A stretch of DNA of 31,581 bases from HGM04593 sp045612305 (lineage in GTDB: Bacteria; Bacteroidota; Bacteroidia; Bacteroidales; Bacteroidaceae): NCBI GenBank assembly GCA_045612305.1, contig JAZKYU010000018.1, forward strand, positions 1 to 31,581, given 5' to 3'. A program made the translations under genes and the position numbers. The first letter of the stretch is position 1; each line of letters starts with the position of its first letter. The notes under the pieces were generated by a model, which worked only from the letters and a program-made list of their open reading frames with translations, did not search any database and had not been told where the DNA came from. Of this stretch, positions 1 to 7,764 are shown in pieces.

Positions 1-60
1 GCCCCAAAAACTTCAACTATGTTTTTCGTTAAAAAAGCGCCTTATGCGCAGAGCTCTTTG

Positions 61-86
61 CTCCTTTCTGTCGGCACAGAAAGGAG
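61..86. repeat. Perfect hairpin in the upstream intergenic region
   Basis: An 11-base-pair perfect stem (61-71 with 76-86) closes on the tetraloop CGGC. It lies in the 286-base gene-free stretch at the window's left edge, in which I see no other gene. No clear T-tract follows on the + strand, so it is not a classic terminator in that direction. A hairpin of similar design, CTTC/TTTTCGT around a short loop, occurs near the right end (about 31353-31376). It may be the terminator of a gene to the left or a small dispersed repeat. Confidence 0.5.
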
Positions 87-286
87 ATTAAATAAATTTA
101 TAAATAACTACCGCAGAACAGCACCGAGAATTTGAGTTAAAAGCTTTTTTATTTACCCAACTTTTGCTGGTGAACCCACAAAGCCACATTTAAAAGAATA
201 AATAGTCAAATTAGCGCAATATCATTCTAAAAGCCATATTTTTTTGCTTACTTTGCGGAGGTACACAAAACAACGACACACACACT

Positions 287-1236
287 ATGAGAAACCACTC
301 TATCGACACGCTAAAATTTATTTGCGCGTTTTTTGTAATCGCTATCCACACACAGCAACCCGAAAGTATAGAAAAATATATAGATCCTATGCTTCGCAGT
401 GCGGTTCCTTGCTTTTTTATGATATCTGGATACTTTACCTACGGCCGAGCAAATTTAAACAAGACCTTGCAGAAGAGACTTGCATATATTTTTAAAACAT
501 TCTGCTGGGGTTTTTTACTATACCTCTGTGGAAGTATGGCTACATATGGTTATACTCAAATATTTAAATTAAAAGACCTTCTCGCCTGGGATGTTCTCCT
601 ATTCAACGCCTCTATATTCGGCGTGCCCTTGTGGTATCTCCTGGCCTATACATATGTTATAGTAATTATGCTCGCTGTAGAGAAGTACAAACTATATAAA
701 TAAAATACCTTTTCTGCATAGCCCCTATACTTTTGGTTGCAGGCTTGGTGGTGGGAAAATACAGCCATATAGTGCTTGATTGCCACACAAGTTCTTTTAT
801 GTCAAGAAACTTTCTATTCACCGGCATACCCTTTTTCACACTTGGTATGTGGATGAAACGCATAAACACGCATATAAGTACAAATATTGCAATAGCAGGA
901 TGCGTAATTTCTTATCTACTAGGAGTTGCCGAAGTAAGCTTCTTAAAGTTAGCTAACGGAGACCTATATGCATCTTCCACACTTTTGGCGCTGTCAATAT
1001 TCATTATATTCATTAACTTCAAACAGCCCAAAGACAACATTTTCTCAAAGATAGGTCGCGAGTACAGCCTTTATATCTATGTTTTGCACTGGGGTGTTAA
1101 CGATGTTATTTGCATGCTCTTCGAGGAGAAGCTGAATATTTATTACCCATACATAAGCACCTTATTAGTTTTTGCTGTAACACTATTTGCTGTATATGCA
1201 TTGAAGAAGGTAAAGATTATAGGCAAAATAATATAA
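287..1236 (+). pseudogene. Acyltransferase family 3 membrane protein, broken by a frameshift
   Basis: Two consecutive reading frames together encode one acyltransferase-3 (OafA/WecH-like) integral membrane protein of about 316 residues. Family members transfer acyl groups to surface sugars or other envelope substrates. The first part (287-703, 138 residues) starts with the family's N-terminal pattern, an R-x-x-S-I-D-x-L-K-F-I-C-A-F motif followed by an I-H pair, and ends at a TAA at 701-703. The second part continues in another frame from about 700 to 1236 and holds the remaining hydrophobic segments. Restoring the frame needs one extra base, or removal of two, near 697-706. There is no long homopolymer that would suggest phase variation. 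The gene is visibly AT-richer than its neighbours, which suggests transfer. A sequencing error is the main alternative. Confidence 0.75.
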
Positions 1237-1365
1237 AAGAAAGAAAGCCACCCGCCTCATAAAAACCGCCTAATTAAAGGTCTGATTATTTATGCCGGCA
1301 AGTGACTCTCTGTTTTATATAACAAAAATTCTAGCAGAAGGTTTACTCCTTATTTATATATAGTG

Positions 1366-1397
1366 CAAAGATAGAAGAAAAACCTGCACTATGCAAA
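1366..1397 (-). promoter_or_regulatory. Leftward Bacteroidetes-type promoter with flanking inverted repeat
   Basis: On the minus strand a -7 element TATCTTTG (1366-1373) and a -33 TTTG (1394-1397) lie 20 bases apart, matching the Bacteroidetes sigma consensus. An 8-base inverted repeat, ATAGTGCA (1360-1367) and TGCACTAT (1385-1392), overlaps both elements and could be an operator. It lies just past the trmO stop codon and points into a stretch with no leftward gene, antisense to the acyltransferase. I see nothing else in 1237-1359. Confidence 0.4.
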
Positions 1398-1399
1398 TT

Positions 1400-2089
1400 T
1401 TAGTCGAGGGGCCTTACATCGACCACTGCGAGCACGCCCTCTTGCGACACAGTGAAACGCACATCGAAGCCGGCAAAAGGCATACCGTAGACACGGTCTG
1501 AGGCATCTTTATACTGCGGGCGAGGGTCGAGAGCAAGCACTTTGAGCAGAGCCTCGTAGTCTTGAGGTGAAAAAAGCGAGGCAAAGCATTGCGGGAATTC
1601 CACGGAGAGGCTCTCCCACCCTTTTTCATCGACAAAGCCGCTACGCGCACCTGCGTGAGCGTCGCTGTAAGCTACATATGGTTTTATATCATATATTGGT
1701 GTGCCGTCCATAAGATCGGCACCGGCTACGTTTATAACAACACCCAGGCCTTCGACCTTCTCGAGCGAGAGAAGCTTCACCGACGAGAGCCCAAGCCCGT
1801 TGGGGCGAAAGGGTGAGCGTGTAGCAAAAACACCCATCGCCACATTACCCCCCAAGAGCGGAGGACGCACCGTGGGGCTCCACCCTTCTTGTTTTTTTTC
1901 GTTGGCCGAAAAACCCCAGATGAGCCACAAAAAATCGAAGCCCTCGAGCCCACGCAAAGCTTCGGCATTACGGTAGCTAGGCTCAAAAACTATTCTGCCG
2001 TGCAACTCCTCGACAAGCCCACTCTGGCGCGGTATGCCAAACTTTGTCGGGAAGGAGGATTTAAAATATGCGATAGGTTTAATATTCAT
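1400..2089 (-). CDS. trmO: tRNA (adenine37-N6)-methyltransferase TrmO
   Basis: This 229-residue protein matches the TrmO/TsaA (YaeB, VirR) family, which uses S-adenosylmethionine to methylate N6 of t6A37 in threonine tRNA. Visible family motifs are P-R-Q at 20-22, A-T-R-S-P-F-R-P-N at 89-97 and D-G-T-P-I-Y-D-I-K-P-Y at 128-138. The N-terminal beta-barrel domain and the C-terminal extension give the usual length. The ATG at 2087-2089 is the natural start. The gene is alone on its strand, divergent from the sialic acid operon, and has its own promoter at 2136-2167. Cytoplasmic housekeeping role; the family call is secure. Confidence 0.93.
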   Translation of the reverse strand: MNIKPIAYFKSSFPTKFGIPRQSGLVEELHGRIVFEPSYRNAEALRGLEGFDFLWLIWGFSANEKKQEGWSPTVRPPLLGGNVAMGVFATRSPFRPNGLGLSSVKLLSLEKVEGLGVVINVAGADLMDGTPIYDIKPYVAYSDAHAGARSGFVDEKGWESLSVEFPQCFASLFSPQDYEALLKVLALDPRPQYKDASDRVYGMPFAGFDVRFTVSQEGVLAVVDVRPLD

Positions 2090-2135
2090 ACCAAGAAAAA
2101 AAAATAAAAAAAGGCTTTTAAGAGTATTAAGTAGA

Positions 2136-2167
2136 CAAATTTAAATATTTTTGGTTATTTTCGCAAA
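2136..2167 (-). promoter_or_regulatory. Promoter of trmO
   Basis: Read on the minus strand, -33 TTTG (2164-2167) and -7 TAAATTTG (2136-2143) are 20 bases apart. This fits the Bacteroidetes promoter and lies about 47 bases before the trmO start. Confidence 0.55.
2146..2163 (+). promoter_or_regulatory. Possible -7 elements for the nan operon
   Basis: Two candidate -7 boxes face nanA: TATTTTTG (2146-2153) and TATTTTCG (2156-2163). Neither has a good -33 at the right distance, and they sit between the -7 and -33 of the opposing trmO promoter. If real, they leave a leader of roughly 100 bases, AT-rich and without an obvious ribosome binding site. Confidence 0.3.
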
Positions 2168-2271
2168 AATAACTTCATAACCACTATATGAAAAGCGACC
2201 GACAGCTATACAAAAACAAAATATTTTTAAAAAGTATAAACCTATAAAAAACAACCAAAATCAAAAATACT

Positions 2272-3189
2272 ATGGAAAAAATCATCGGCCTTATTGATGC
2301 CCCGTTCACACCTTTTTATGAAAACGGAGAAGTAAACTACGAGCCTATACCTGCATATGCGCAGATGCTTGCGAAAAACGGTATGAAAGGCGTGTTCATC
2401 AACGGCTCGTCGGGCGAGGGATATATGCTCACCGAGGAGGAGCGCATAAAACTCACCGAGGCGTGGGTGGCCGCAGCCCCCGAAGGCTTTAAAATTATTG
2501 TACACGTTGGCAGTACTTGTGTAAAATCGAGCCGTCGCATGGCCGAGCACGCACAAAAGATGGGCGTTTTTGGTATAGGAGCTATGGCGCCTCCCTTCCC
2601 CAAAGTGGGCCGCGTGGAGGAACTTGTTAAATATTGCGAAGAGATAGCTTCGGCTGCTCCCGAGCTACCATTCTACTTTTACCACATACCCGCGTTCAAC
2701 GGGGCGTTCCTTCCTATGGTAAAATTTCTAGAGGCTGTCGATGGACGCATCCCCAACTTTGCCGGTATAAAATACACCTTCGAGAGCTTGTATGAATATA
2801 ACCAATGCCGCCTCTACAAAAACGGTAAGTTCGATATGCTCCACGGACAAGACGAGACAATACTCCCTTGCCTTGCAATGGGCGGAGCACAGGGCGGCAT
2901 AGGTGGCACCACGAACTACAACGGTTGCAACCTCGCCGGCATAATAGATGCTTGGAACGCAGGCGACCTTGAGAAAGCTCGCGAGCTACAAAACTTTTCG
3001 CAAGAGGTTATAAACGTTATATGTCACTACCGCGGCAACATCGTGGGCGGCAAGAGAATTATGAAACTCATAGGCCTAGACTTGGGCAAAAACCGTACCC
3101 CCTTCCAGAATATGACCGACGAAGAGGAAACAGCTATGCGCAAAGAGCTTGAGGCTATAAACTTCTTTGAGCGTTGTAACAAATTCTAA
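2272..3189 (+). CDS. nanA: N-acetylneuraminate lyase
   Basis: This 305-residue TIM-barrel protein belongs to the DHDPS/NAL class I aldolase family. It cleaves N-acetylneuraminic acid into N-acetylmannosamine and pyruvate in the cytoplasm. The carboxylate-binding G-S-S-G-E motif lies at 45-49, the catalytic Tyr at 137 (F-Y-F-Y-H-I-P) and the Schiff-base Lys at 167 (G-I-K-Y-T-F), closely matching the positions known in E. coli NanA (Tyr137, Lys165). The start ATG follows an A-rich leader without a Shine-Dalgarno sequence. The gene leads a three-gene operon with an epimerase 12 bases downstream and a mutarotase-transporter fusion, which supports the sialic acid specificity over a DHDPS role. Confidence 0.95.
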   Translation: MEKIIGLIDAPFTPFYENGEVNYEPIPAYAQMLAKNGMKGVFINGSSGEGYMLTEEERIKLTEAWVAAAPEGFKIIVHVGSTCVKSSRRMAEHAQKMGVFGIGAMAPPFPKVGRVEELVKYCEEIASAAPELPFYFYHIPAFNGAFLPMVKFLEAVDGRIPNFAGIKYTFESLYEYNQCRLYKNGKFDMLHGQDETILPCLAMGGAQGGIGGTTNYNGCNLAGIIDAWNAGDLEKARELQNFSQEVINVICHYRGNIVGGKRIMKLIGLDLGKNRTPFQNMTDEEETAMRKELEAINFFERCNKF

Positions 3190-3201
3190 AAAGCAAAAAA
3201 G

Positions 3202-4377
3202 ATGGAGTGGAAAAAATACCTTACAGAGTGGCAAGAGAGCTACAAGAAAGATTTGTGTGAAAACATTATGCCCTTCTGGCTCAAGAACGGCCTCGACCGC
3301 GTGAACGGTGGTATATACACCTGCCTCGACCGCGACGGCTCGCTCATCGACAGCACAAAGTCGGTGTGGTTCCAAGGACGTTTTGCCTTTGTGTGCAGCT
3401 TTGCCTACAACACCATAGAGAAAAACCCAGAGTGGCTTGCTGCAGCAAAAAGCACCATAGATTTTATAGAGGCACATTGTTTCGACAGCGACGGACGCAT
3501 GTACTTCGAAGTTATGGCCGACGGCACCCCCTTGCGCAAACGTCGCTATGTATTCTCGGAGAGCTTTGCAGCCATCGCTATGGCCGAATATGCAAAGGCT
3601 TCGGGCGACAATAGTTATGCCGAAAAGGCACTAAAACTTTTCAAGGACATACGCCGTTTTGTTGCAACCCCCGGCTATATGCCACCTAAATACCTCGACA
3701 CCTTACAGGCAAAAGGTCACTCGCTTGTGATGATACTCATAAACACCGCATCGCGCATACGCAACGTGATAAGCGACCCCGAGCTCGACCTACAGATAAA
3801 CGAGTCGATAGCCTCGCTCAAAGACTTTATGAAGCCCGAGTTCAAAGCCCTGCTAGAGATGGTGGGCCCCAACGGTGAATTTATAGACACCTGCAACGGG
3901 CGTGTAATAAACCCCGGACACTGCATAGAGACAGCGTGGTTCTTGCTCGAAGAGGCCAAAAACCGTGGGTGGGATAAAGAGCTCACCTCACAAGCCCTGC
4001 AGATACTCGACTGGTCGTGGGAGTGGGGCTGGGACAAAGAGTATGGCGGCATTATAAACTTCCGCGACTGCCGAGGCCTTCCCCCACAGGACTATTCACA
4101 GGATATGAAATTCTGGTGGCCGCAAACCGAGGCTATCATCGCCACACTTTATGCCTACGAGGCCACAGGCGACGACAAGTACCTCATATGGCACAAACAA
4201 ATAAGTGAGTGGACCTACGCACACTTCCCCGACAAAGAGATGGGAGAGTGGTATGGTTACCTGCACCGCGACGGCACCGTAGCACAGCCCGCAAAAGGTA
4301 ATATATTCAAAGGCCCCTTCCACATACCTCGTATGATGATTAAGGCCTATGACCTGTGCAAGGAATTAACTAAATAA
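3202..4377 (+). CDS. N-acylglucosamine 2-epimerase (AGE/RenBP type)
   Basis: This 391-residue protein has the alpha6/alpha6-barrel pattern of the AGE (renin-binding protein) family. It would interconvert N-acetylmannosamine and N-acetylglucosamine, the step after NanA. Conserved family stretches include W-F-Q-G-R-F near 56-61, P-G-H-C-I-E-T-A-W near 236-244, and W-W-P-Q-T-E-A with the C-terminal G-P-F-H-I-P-R. It starts 12 bases after nanA's stop, so the two are very likely cotranscribed. Bacteroidetes are known to use this enzyme with a separate GlcNAc kinase, instead of the ManNAc kinase and NanE pair of enterobacteria. No kinase is adjacent here. Sometimes labelled nanE in Bacteroides. Confidence 0.93.
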   Translation: MEWKKYLTEWQESYKKDLCENIMPFWLKNGLDRVNGGIYTCLDRDGSLIDSTKSVWFQGRFAFVCSFAYNTIEKNPEWLAAAKSTIDFIEAHCFDSDGRMYFEVMADGTPLRKRRYVFSESFAAIAMAEYAKASGDNSYAEKALKLFKDIRRFVATPGYMPPKYLDTLQAKGHSLVMILINTASRIRNVISDPELDLQINESIASLKDFMKPEFKALLEMVGPNGEFIDTCNGRVINPGHCIETAWFLLEEAKNRGWDKELTSQALQILDWSWEWGWDKEYGGIINFRDCRGLPPQDYSQDMKFWWPQTEAIIATLYAYEATGDDKYLIWHKQISEWTYAHFPDKEMGEWYGYLHRDGTVAQPAKGNIFKGPFHIPRMMIKAYDLCKELTK

Positions 4378-4423
4378 GAACAACACAGACTAACCATCAA
4401 GCTTGAAAACAGGTAAATAGTTT

Positions 4424-6934
4424 ATGAATCTATTGAAAAAACAAATCTTCCTACTGCTACTCTGCCCCCTACTCTGCATAGCGCAAAACAGAGTATCGGT
4501 GACACCTGTAGCACCTATGGATAAAGCAGTGTCGGGCCATTATGCAGGCTGGATAAAAGGCGAGCTTGCGACATATGGAGGATGCAACTTCCCCGATGTT
4601 CCTTGTGCCGACGGCGGGCAAAAAGTATACTACCCCCAAGCCTACGGAGCCAGCGTGCAAGTACCCGAAGGCGTTGTATACTTGGGTGGTATGGACGCTA
4701 CAGCGTCGCTCAACGAGTGTTTATTTATAAACGCTTCGGACAGCACTGTGACCACCATACCCTCCTTACCCAAGCCCCTGGACAACTTTGCTGCCACCTA
4801 CCACAACGGTACACTTTGGGTTGCCGGAGGAGAAACTAACGGGGTGCCCAACAAAGAGGTTTACTCTCTACCCTTCCCCTGCAAAGACCAAGTGTGGAGC
4901 ACTGCGGCTATTCTGCCCGACGCTTGTCGTCTGCAACCCTGCGTAGCTGTACAGAACACAGCCACAGGCTATGCTCTCTTTGTTTTTGGTGGATACCAAC
5001 CAAAGGGTGAAGAGCAGGCAGCTACCGTGCATACAGATGGTGTATATATCCCCCTCGCCGAGCTCAAAAAAGGGGTTGCAGCACCCACGCTATGGAAACG
5101 CACATCCCCTGCCTTAACGTGCGATAGCGAGCGCAAGCAGCACCAACAAGCCGTGGTGGGCAGCGCGTGCAGCACCATAGGCTACAGCCACGTGTTGTTT
5201 ATTGGAGGTGTCGACCACGACATCTTCTTAAGCGCCATCACAGGCTGTCAGGACAGTATGTATCTGCGCCACCCCATCGAGTGGTATCGTTTCCGCAGTG
5301 ACGTGCTCACCTACCACACCATCACCGACTCTTGGGGTATCTTACCCGGCGACAGCCTGCTGGCCCGTGCCGGTGCTTGCCTCACACCCGAGGTTGAAGG
5401 AAAAGGCTGGAGTTACAGCGGAGGAGAGTTAAAGCCTGGTGTGCGCAGTGCCGATGTAACACACATCGAGGTAAGCAACGAAAAAAGCTTCGGGTGGCTC
5501 AACTGGACTATCCTCGCTCTCTACCTTATAAGTATGTTAGGTATGGGCATATATTTTATGCGCAAGGAGAACGGTGCCGACGACTTTTTCAAAGGCGGTG
5601 GCCGCATCCCTTGGTGGGCTGCAGGTATCAGCATCTACGCTACTATGCTTTCGGCCATCACGTATATGACTATACCGGCAAAGGCCTACACCACCAACTG
5701 GACATACTACCCTATGCTGTGGATGATATTACTTGTCAGCCTCCCTGTTATAAGGTACTACCTCCCCTACTTCCGCAAGCTCAATGTTACTAGCGCCTAC
5801 GAAATATTGGAGCAACGCTTCAACCTCTTCACACGCATGCTAGCCTCTACCCTCTTCTGCATATTTATGATTGTGCGTATGGCCATAGTGCTATACCTGC
5901 CATCGCTTGCGCTCACAGCTGTGACGGGCATCGACGTGTACCTGTGCATAGTACTTATGGGACTTGTTACCATAGTTTACTGCACTATGGGTGGTGTGGA
6001 AGCCGTAATATGGGGAGATGTTGTGCAAGGCTTGATACTTGTTTTTGGAGCCCTCTTTGCTGTGGTATATTTGGCTATGGGCACCGAGGGTGGAATAAGC
6101 GGTTGCATAGATATTGCACTAGAAAACGACAAACTACGCCTGTTTGACTGGAATAACTCCTGGTCGCAAGCTACGTGGTGGGTAATTATCCTCGGAGGCT
6201 TGGCCAACAACCTTATCTCTTACACCTCGGACCAAACTGTTATTCAGCGCTACCTCACTACCCCCGACGAAAAATCGGCCGGACGTGGTATTTTGGTAAA
6301 CGGTGTTATGAGTGTTTTTGTGTCGGTTGCCTTCTATATGATAGGTACAGGCCTTTACACCTTCTACAAGACCCACCCCGCAGAGCTCGACATAACTATG
6401 GGACAGTCCGACGCTATCTTCCCCTTCTTTATGATGAGCCAGATGCCGGCCGGAATTGCCGGTGCGCTGATTGCCGCAATATTCGCAGCAACGATGAGCA
6501 CTATATCGAGCAACATAAACAGCGTGGCAACAGCTTTTTCTATAGACTTTTGGAAACGTTTCAGCGCCGGCACCACCGACTCACAGCTTGTAGTTGTTGC
6601 TCGATGGGCATCGGTGGTGAGCGGCATGGTGGGCCTTATGCTTGCTTTGTTAATGGCCACGTGGGATATACAGTCGTTTCTCGACTTCTTTAACGAGGCC
6701 CTCGGGTTGCTCACTAGCGGCCTAGGAGGTTTGTTCTTCATCGCCGTGTTTATGAAACGCGTCAAGGGCTATGCCGCACTTGTCGGTTTTGTAGCAGGAG
6801 AGGCTGTTGTATTCTGGATGAACGAATACACCGACGCGAACTTCCTTCTCTTTGGAGCTACAGGTATGGTAGCAAGTATCGCTGTAGCTTGGTTGCTATC
6901 GCTTGGCTCGTACCTAAGAAGAAGCAGCAAATAA
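4424..6934 (+). CDS. Kelch-type sialic acid mutarotase fused to a sodium:solute symporter
   Basis: This 836-residue fusion begins with a signal sequence (about 1-20). Kelch repeats at about 21-350 follow, with repeated Y-L-G-G, V-A-G-G, F-V-F-G-G and F-I-G-G turns, resembling the cyclically permuted YjhT/NanM mutarotase family. From about 359 to the end it is an SSS-family symporter with many hydrophobic helices, including the conserved D-D-F-F-x-G-G-G-R-I-P-W-W-A-A-G start. The predicted arrangement is a periplasmic beta-propeller tethered to a sodium-driven sialic acid importer. The gene lies 46 bases after the epimerase and ends the operon. It probably replaces the MFS NanT found in other Bacteroides. 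Transport specificity is inferred from context. Confidence 0.9.
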   Translation: MNLLKKQIFLLLLCPLLCIAQNRVSVTPVAPMDKAVSGHYAGWIKGELATYGGCNFPDVPCADGGQKVYYPQAYGASVQVPEGVVYLGGMDATASLNECLFINASDSTVTTIPSLPKPLDNFAATYHNGTLWVAGGETNGVPNKEVYSLPFPCKDQVWSTAAILPDACRLQPCVAVQNTATGYALFVFGGYQPKGEEQAATVHTDGVYIPLAELKKGVAAPTLWKRTSPALTCDSERKQHQQAVVGSACSTIGYSHVLFIGGVDHDIFLSAITGCQDSMYLRHPIEWYRFRSDVLTYHTITDSWGILPGDSLLARAGACLTPEVEGKGWSYSGGELKPGVRSADVTHIEVSNEKSFGWLNWTILALYLISMLGMGIYFMRKENGADDFFKGGGRIPWWAAGISIYATMLSAITYMTIPAKAYTTNWTYYPMLWMILLVSLPVIRYYLPYFRKLNVTSAYEILEQRFNLFTRMLASTLFCIFMIVRMAIVLYLPSLALTAVTGIDVYLCIVLMGLVTIVYCTMGGVEAVIWGDVVQGLILVFGALFAVVYLAMGTEGGISGCIDIALENDKLRLFDWNNSWSQATWWVIILGGLANNLISYTSDQTVIQRYLTTPDEKSAGRGILVNGVMSVFVSVAFYMIGTGLYTFYKTHPAELDITMGQSDAIFPFFMMSQMPAGIAGALIAAIFAATMSTISSNINSVATAFSIDFWKRFSAGTTDSQLVVVARWASVVSGMVGLMLALLMATWDIQSFLDFFNEALGLLTSGLGGLFFIAVFMKRVKGYAALVGFVAGEAVVFWMNEYTDANFLLFGATGMVASIAVAWLLSLGSYLRRSSK

Positions 6935-6987
6935 CATCTTTAGGAAAAACAGGGGGAGAGGAAAATCCCCCAAAGAATAGGAGATAT

Positions 6988-7026
6988 CCCCGCAACGATT
7001 AGGAAATTAACGTTGCGGGGAGATTT
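6988..7026 (+). terminator. Terminator of the nan operon
   Basis: A perfect 10-base-pair GC-rich stem, CCCCGCAACG (6988-6997) with CGTTGCGGGG (7011-7020), is followed by a short T-run at 7024-7028. It lies about 55 bases after the symporter stop. A smaller G5/C5 hairpin sits just upstream (6952-6971). Confidence 0.8.
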
Positions 7027-7043
7027 TTGTGTTTATACCTTTG
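7012..7043 (+). promoter_or_regulatory. Promoter of the small repeat protein
   Basis: The -7 element TACCTTTG (7036-7043) fits the consensus exactly. The best -33 is GTTG (7012-7015), 20 bases upstream, which falls inside the right arm of the preceding terminator. It lies about 48 bases before the start codon. Confidence 0.5.
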
Positions 7044-7090
7044 CTCACAGAGAAAACAAAGAAAAACATCTATTAACCAACTAAAAAAAG

Positions 7091-7525
7091 ATGACTATGA
7101 AAAAGATGATGATTATTGCAGTAGTAGTAAGCAGTATGCTTATGCCTGCACAGCTTTTTGCACAACGCAACCATAAAGAGAACAACAGAAAACCCGTAGC
7201 GGCAAGAGTAGAAAACAAGCGAGGTGGAGACCGCAAAGATATTAAAGTGGAGAGAGTTAAGCATACCCCTGCAGCACGCCCCACAGCACACAAGCCCGCT
7301 TCTCGCCCTGTAGTTGTGCACCATCCTGCACCCCAGCCCGTAGTTGTGCACCAACCTGCACCACGCCCTGTAGTTGTGCACCAACCCGCACCCCGGCCCG
7401 TTATTGTTCACCAACCTGCACCGCGTCCTGTTGTCGTTCAACACAGCCACTGCGATGGCGATGCAGCAGCTGTAGCTGCCGTAGCCGTGGGTGTTGTGGG
7501 CCTGCTCGCACTGCTTGCCAACTAA
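7091..7525 (+). CDS. Small exported proline/histidine repeat protein, unknown function
   Basis: I do not recognise a family. The 144-residue product has a signal peptide (about 1-25, ending A-Q-L-F-A-Q), a basic low-complexity stretch, and then four tandem decapeptides P-V-V-V-H-Q-P-A-P-R (residues 73-112) plus a partial fifth. A CDGD motif follows, then a C-terminal Ala/Val/Gly/Leu-rich hydrophobic segment (about 125-143) that could anchor it in a membrane. The Met at 7097 is an equally good start. The gene stands alone between its own promoter and terminator. Its rigid proline-rich repeat suggests an envelope spacer; the regularly spaced His residues could bind metal. Both are inference. 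Confidence 0.8.
   Translation: MTMKKMMIIAVVVSSMLMPAQLFAQRNHKENNRKPVAARVENKRGGDRKDIKVERVKHTPAARPTAHKPASRPVVVHHPAPQPVVVHQPAPRPVVVHQPAPRPVIVHQPAPRPVVVQHSHCDGDAAAVAAVAVGVVGLLALLAN
7307..7441 (+). repeat. Tandem 30-base repeat inside the small exported protein gene
   Basis: Four imperfect 30-base units (7307-7336, 7337-7366, 7367-7396, 7397-7426) plus a partial fifth encode the decapeptide P-V-V-V-H-Q-P-A-P-R. Most differences are at third codon positions, so the peptide has been conserved more than the DNA. Confidence 0.85.
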
Positions 7526-7553
7526 AAATATATTGCTTTCATACTTAAACACT

Positions 7554-7592
7554 GCCGAGGAGCACCCCAAAAAGGTGCCTCTCGGCTCTTTT
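7554..7592 (+). terminator. Terminator after the small repeat protein
   Basis: GCCGAGGAGCACC (7554-7566) pairs with GGTGCCTCTCGGC (7574-7586) around a C/A-rich loop, with a small internal mismatch, and is followed by a T-run to 7592. Confidence 0.75.
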
Positions 7593-7671
7593 ACGCCATA
7601 ACACCCACCACAAAAACAATCTCATAACAACAGATAACTAGCCTGTTGCCTCTAAATACCACAATTTGACT

Positions 7672-7703
7672 ATTGCGTAAGTATAAAAAGAGAGCTAAAT
7701 TTG
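7672..7703 (+). promoter_or_regulatory. Promoter of the feoAB operon
   Basis: The -7 element TAAATTTG (7696-7703) has an ATTG (7672-7675) at the -33 position 20 bases upstream. It lies about 60 bases before the feoAB start. No obvious Fur-box palindrome was found by eye. Confidence 0.5.
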
Positions 7704-7764
7704 CATTGTAAATATTTTTACTACAAATCTTTGCACATATAAAAGGATAAAAGGGCTATAAGAT

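Noticed and set aside
697..706. Programmed ribosomal frameshift in the acyltransferase gene
   Set aside because: No slippery heptamer or following strong stem was seen, so a mutation or sequence error is more likely.
7307..7441. CRISPR-like array
   Set aside because: The 30-base units are adjacent without spacers and lie in frame within a coding gene.
7073..7570. A minus-strand frame opposite the small repeat protein
   Set aside because: It spans the promoter-proximal leader and terminator of the + strand gene, has no motif, and its repeats only mirror the sense repeats.
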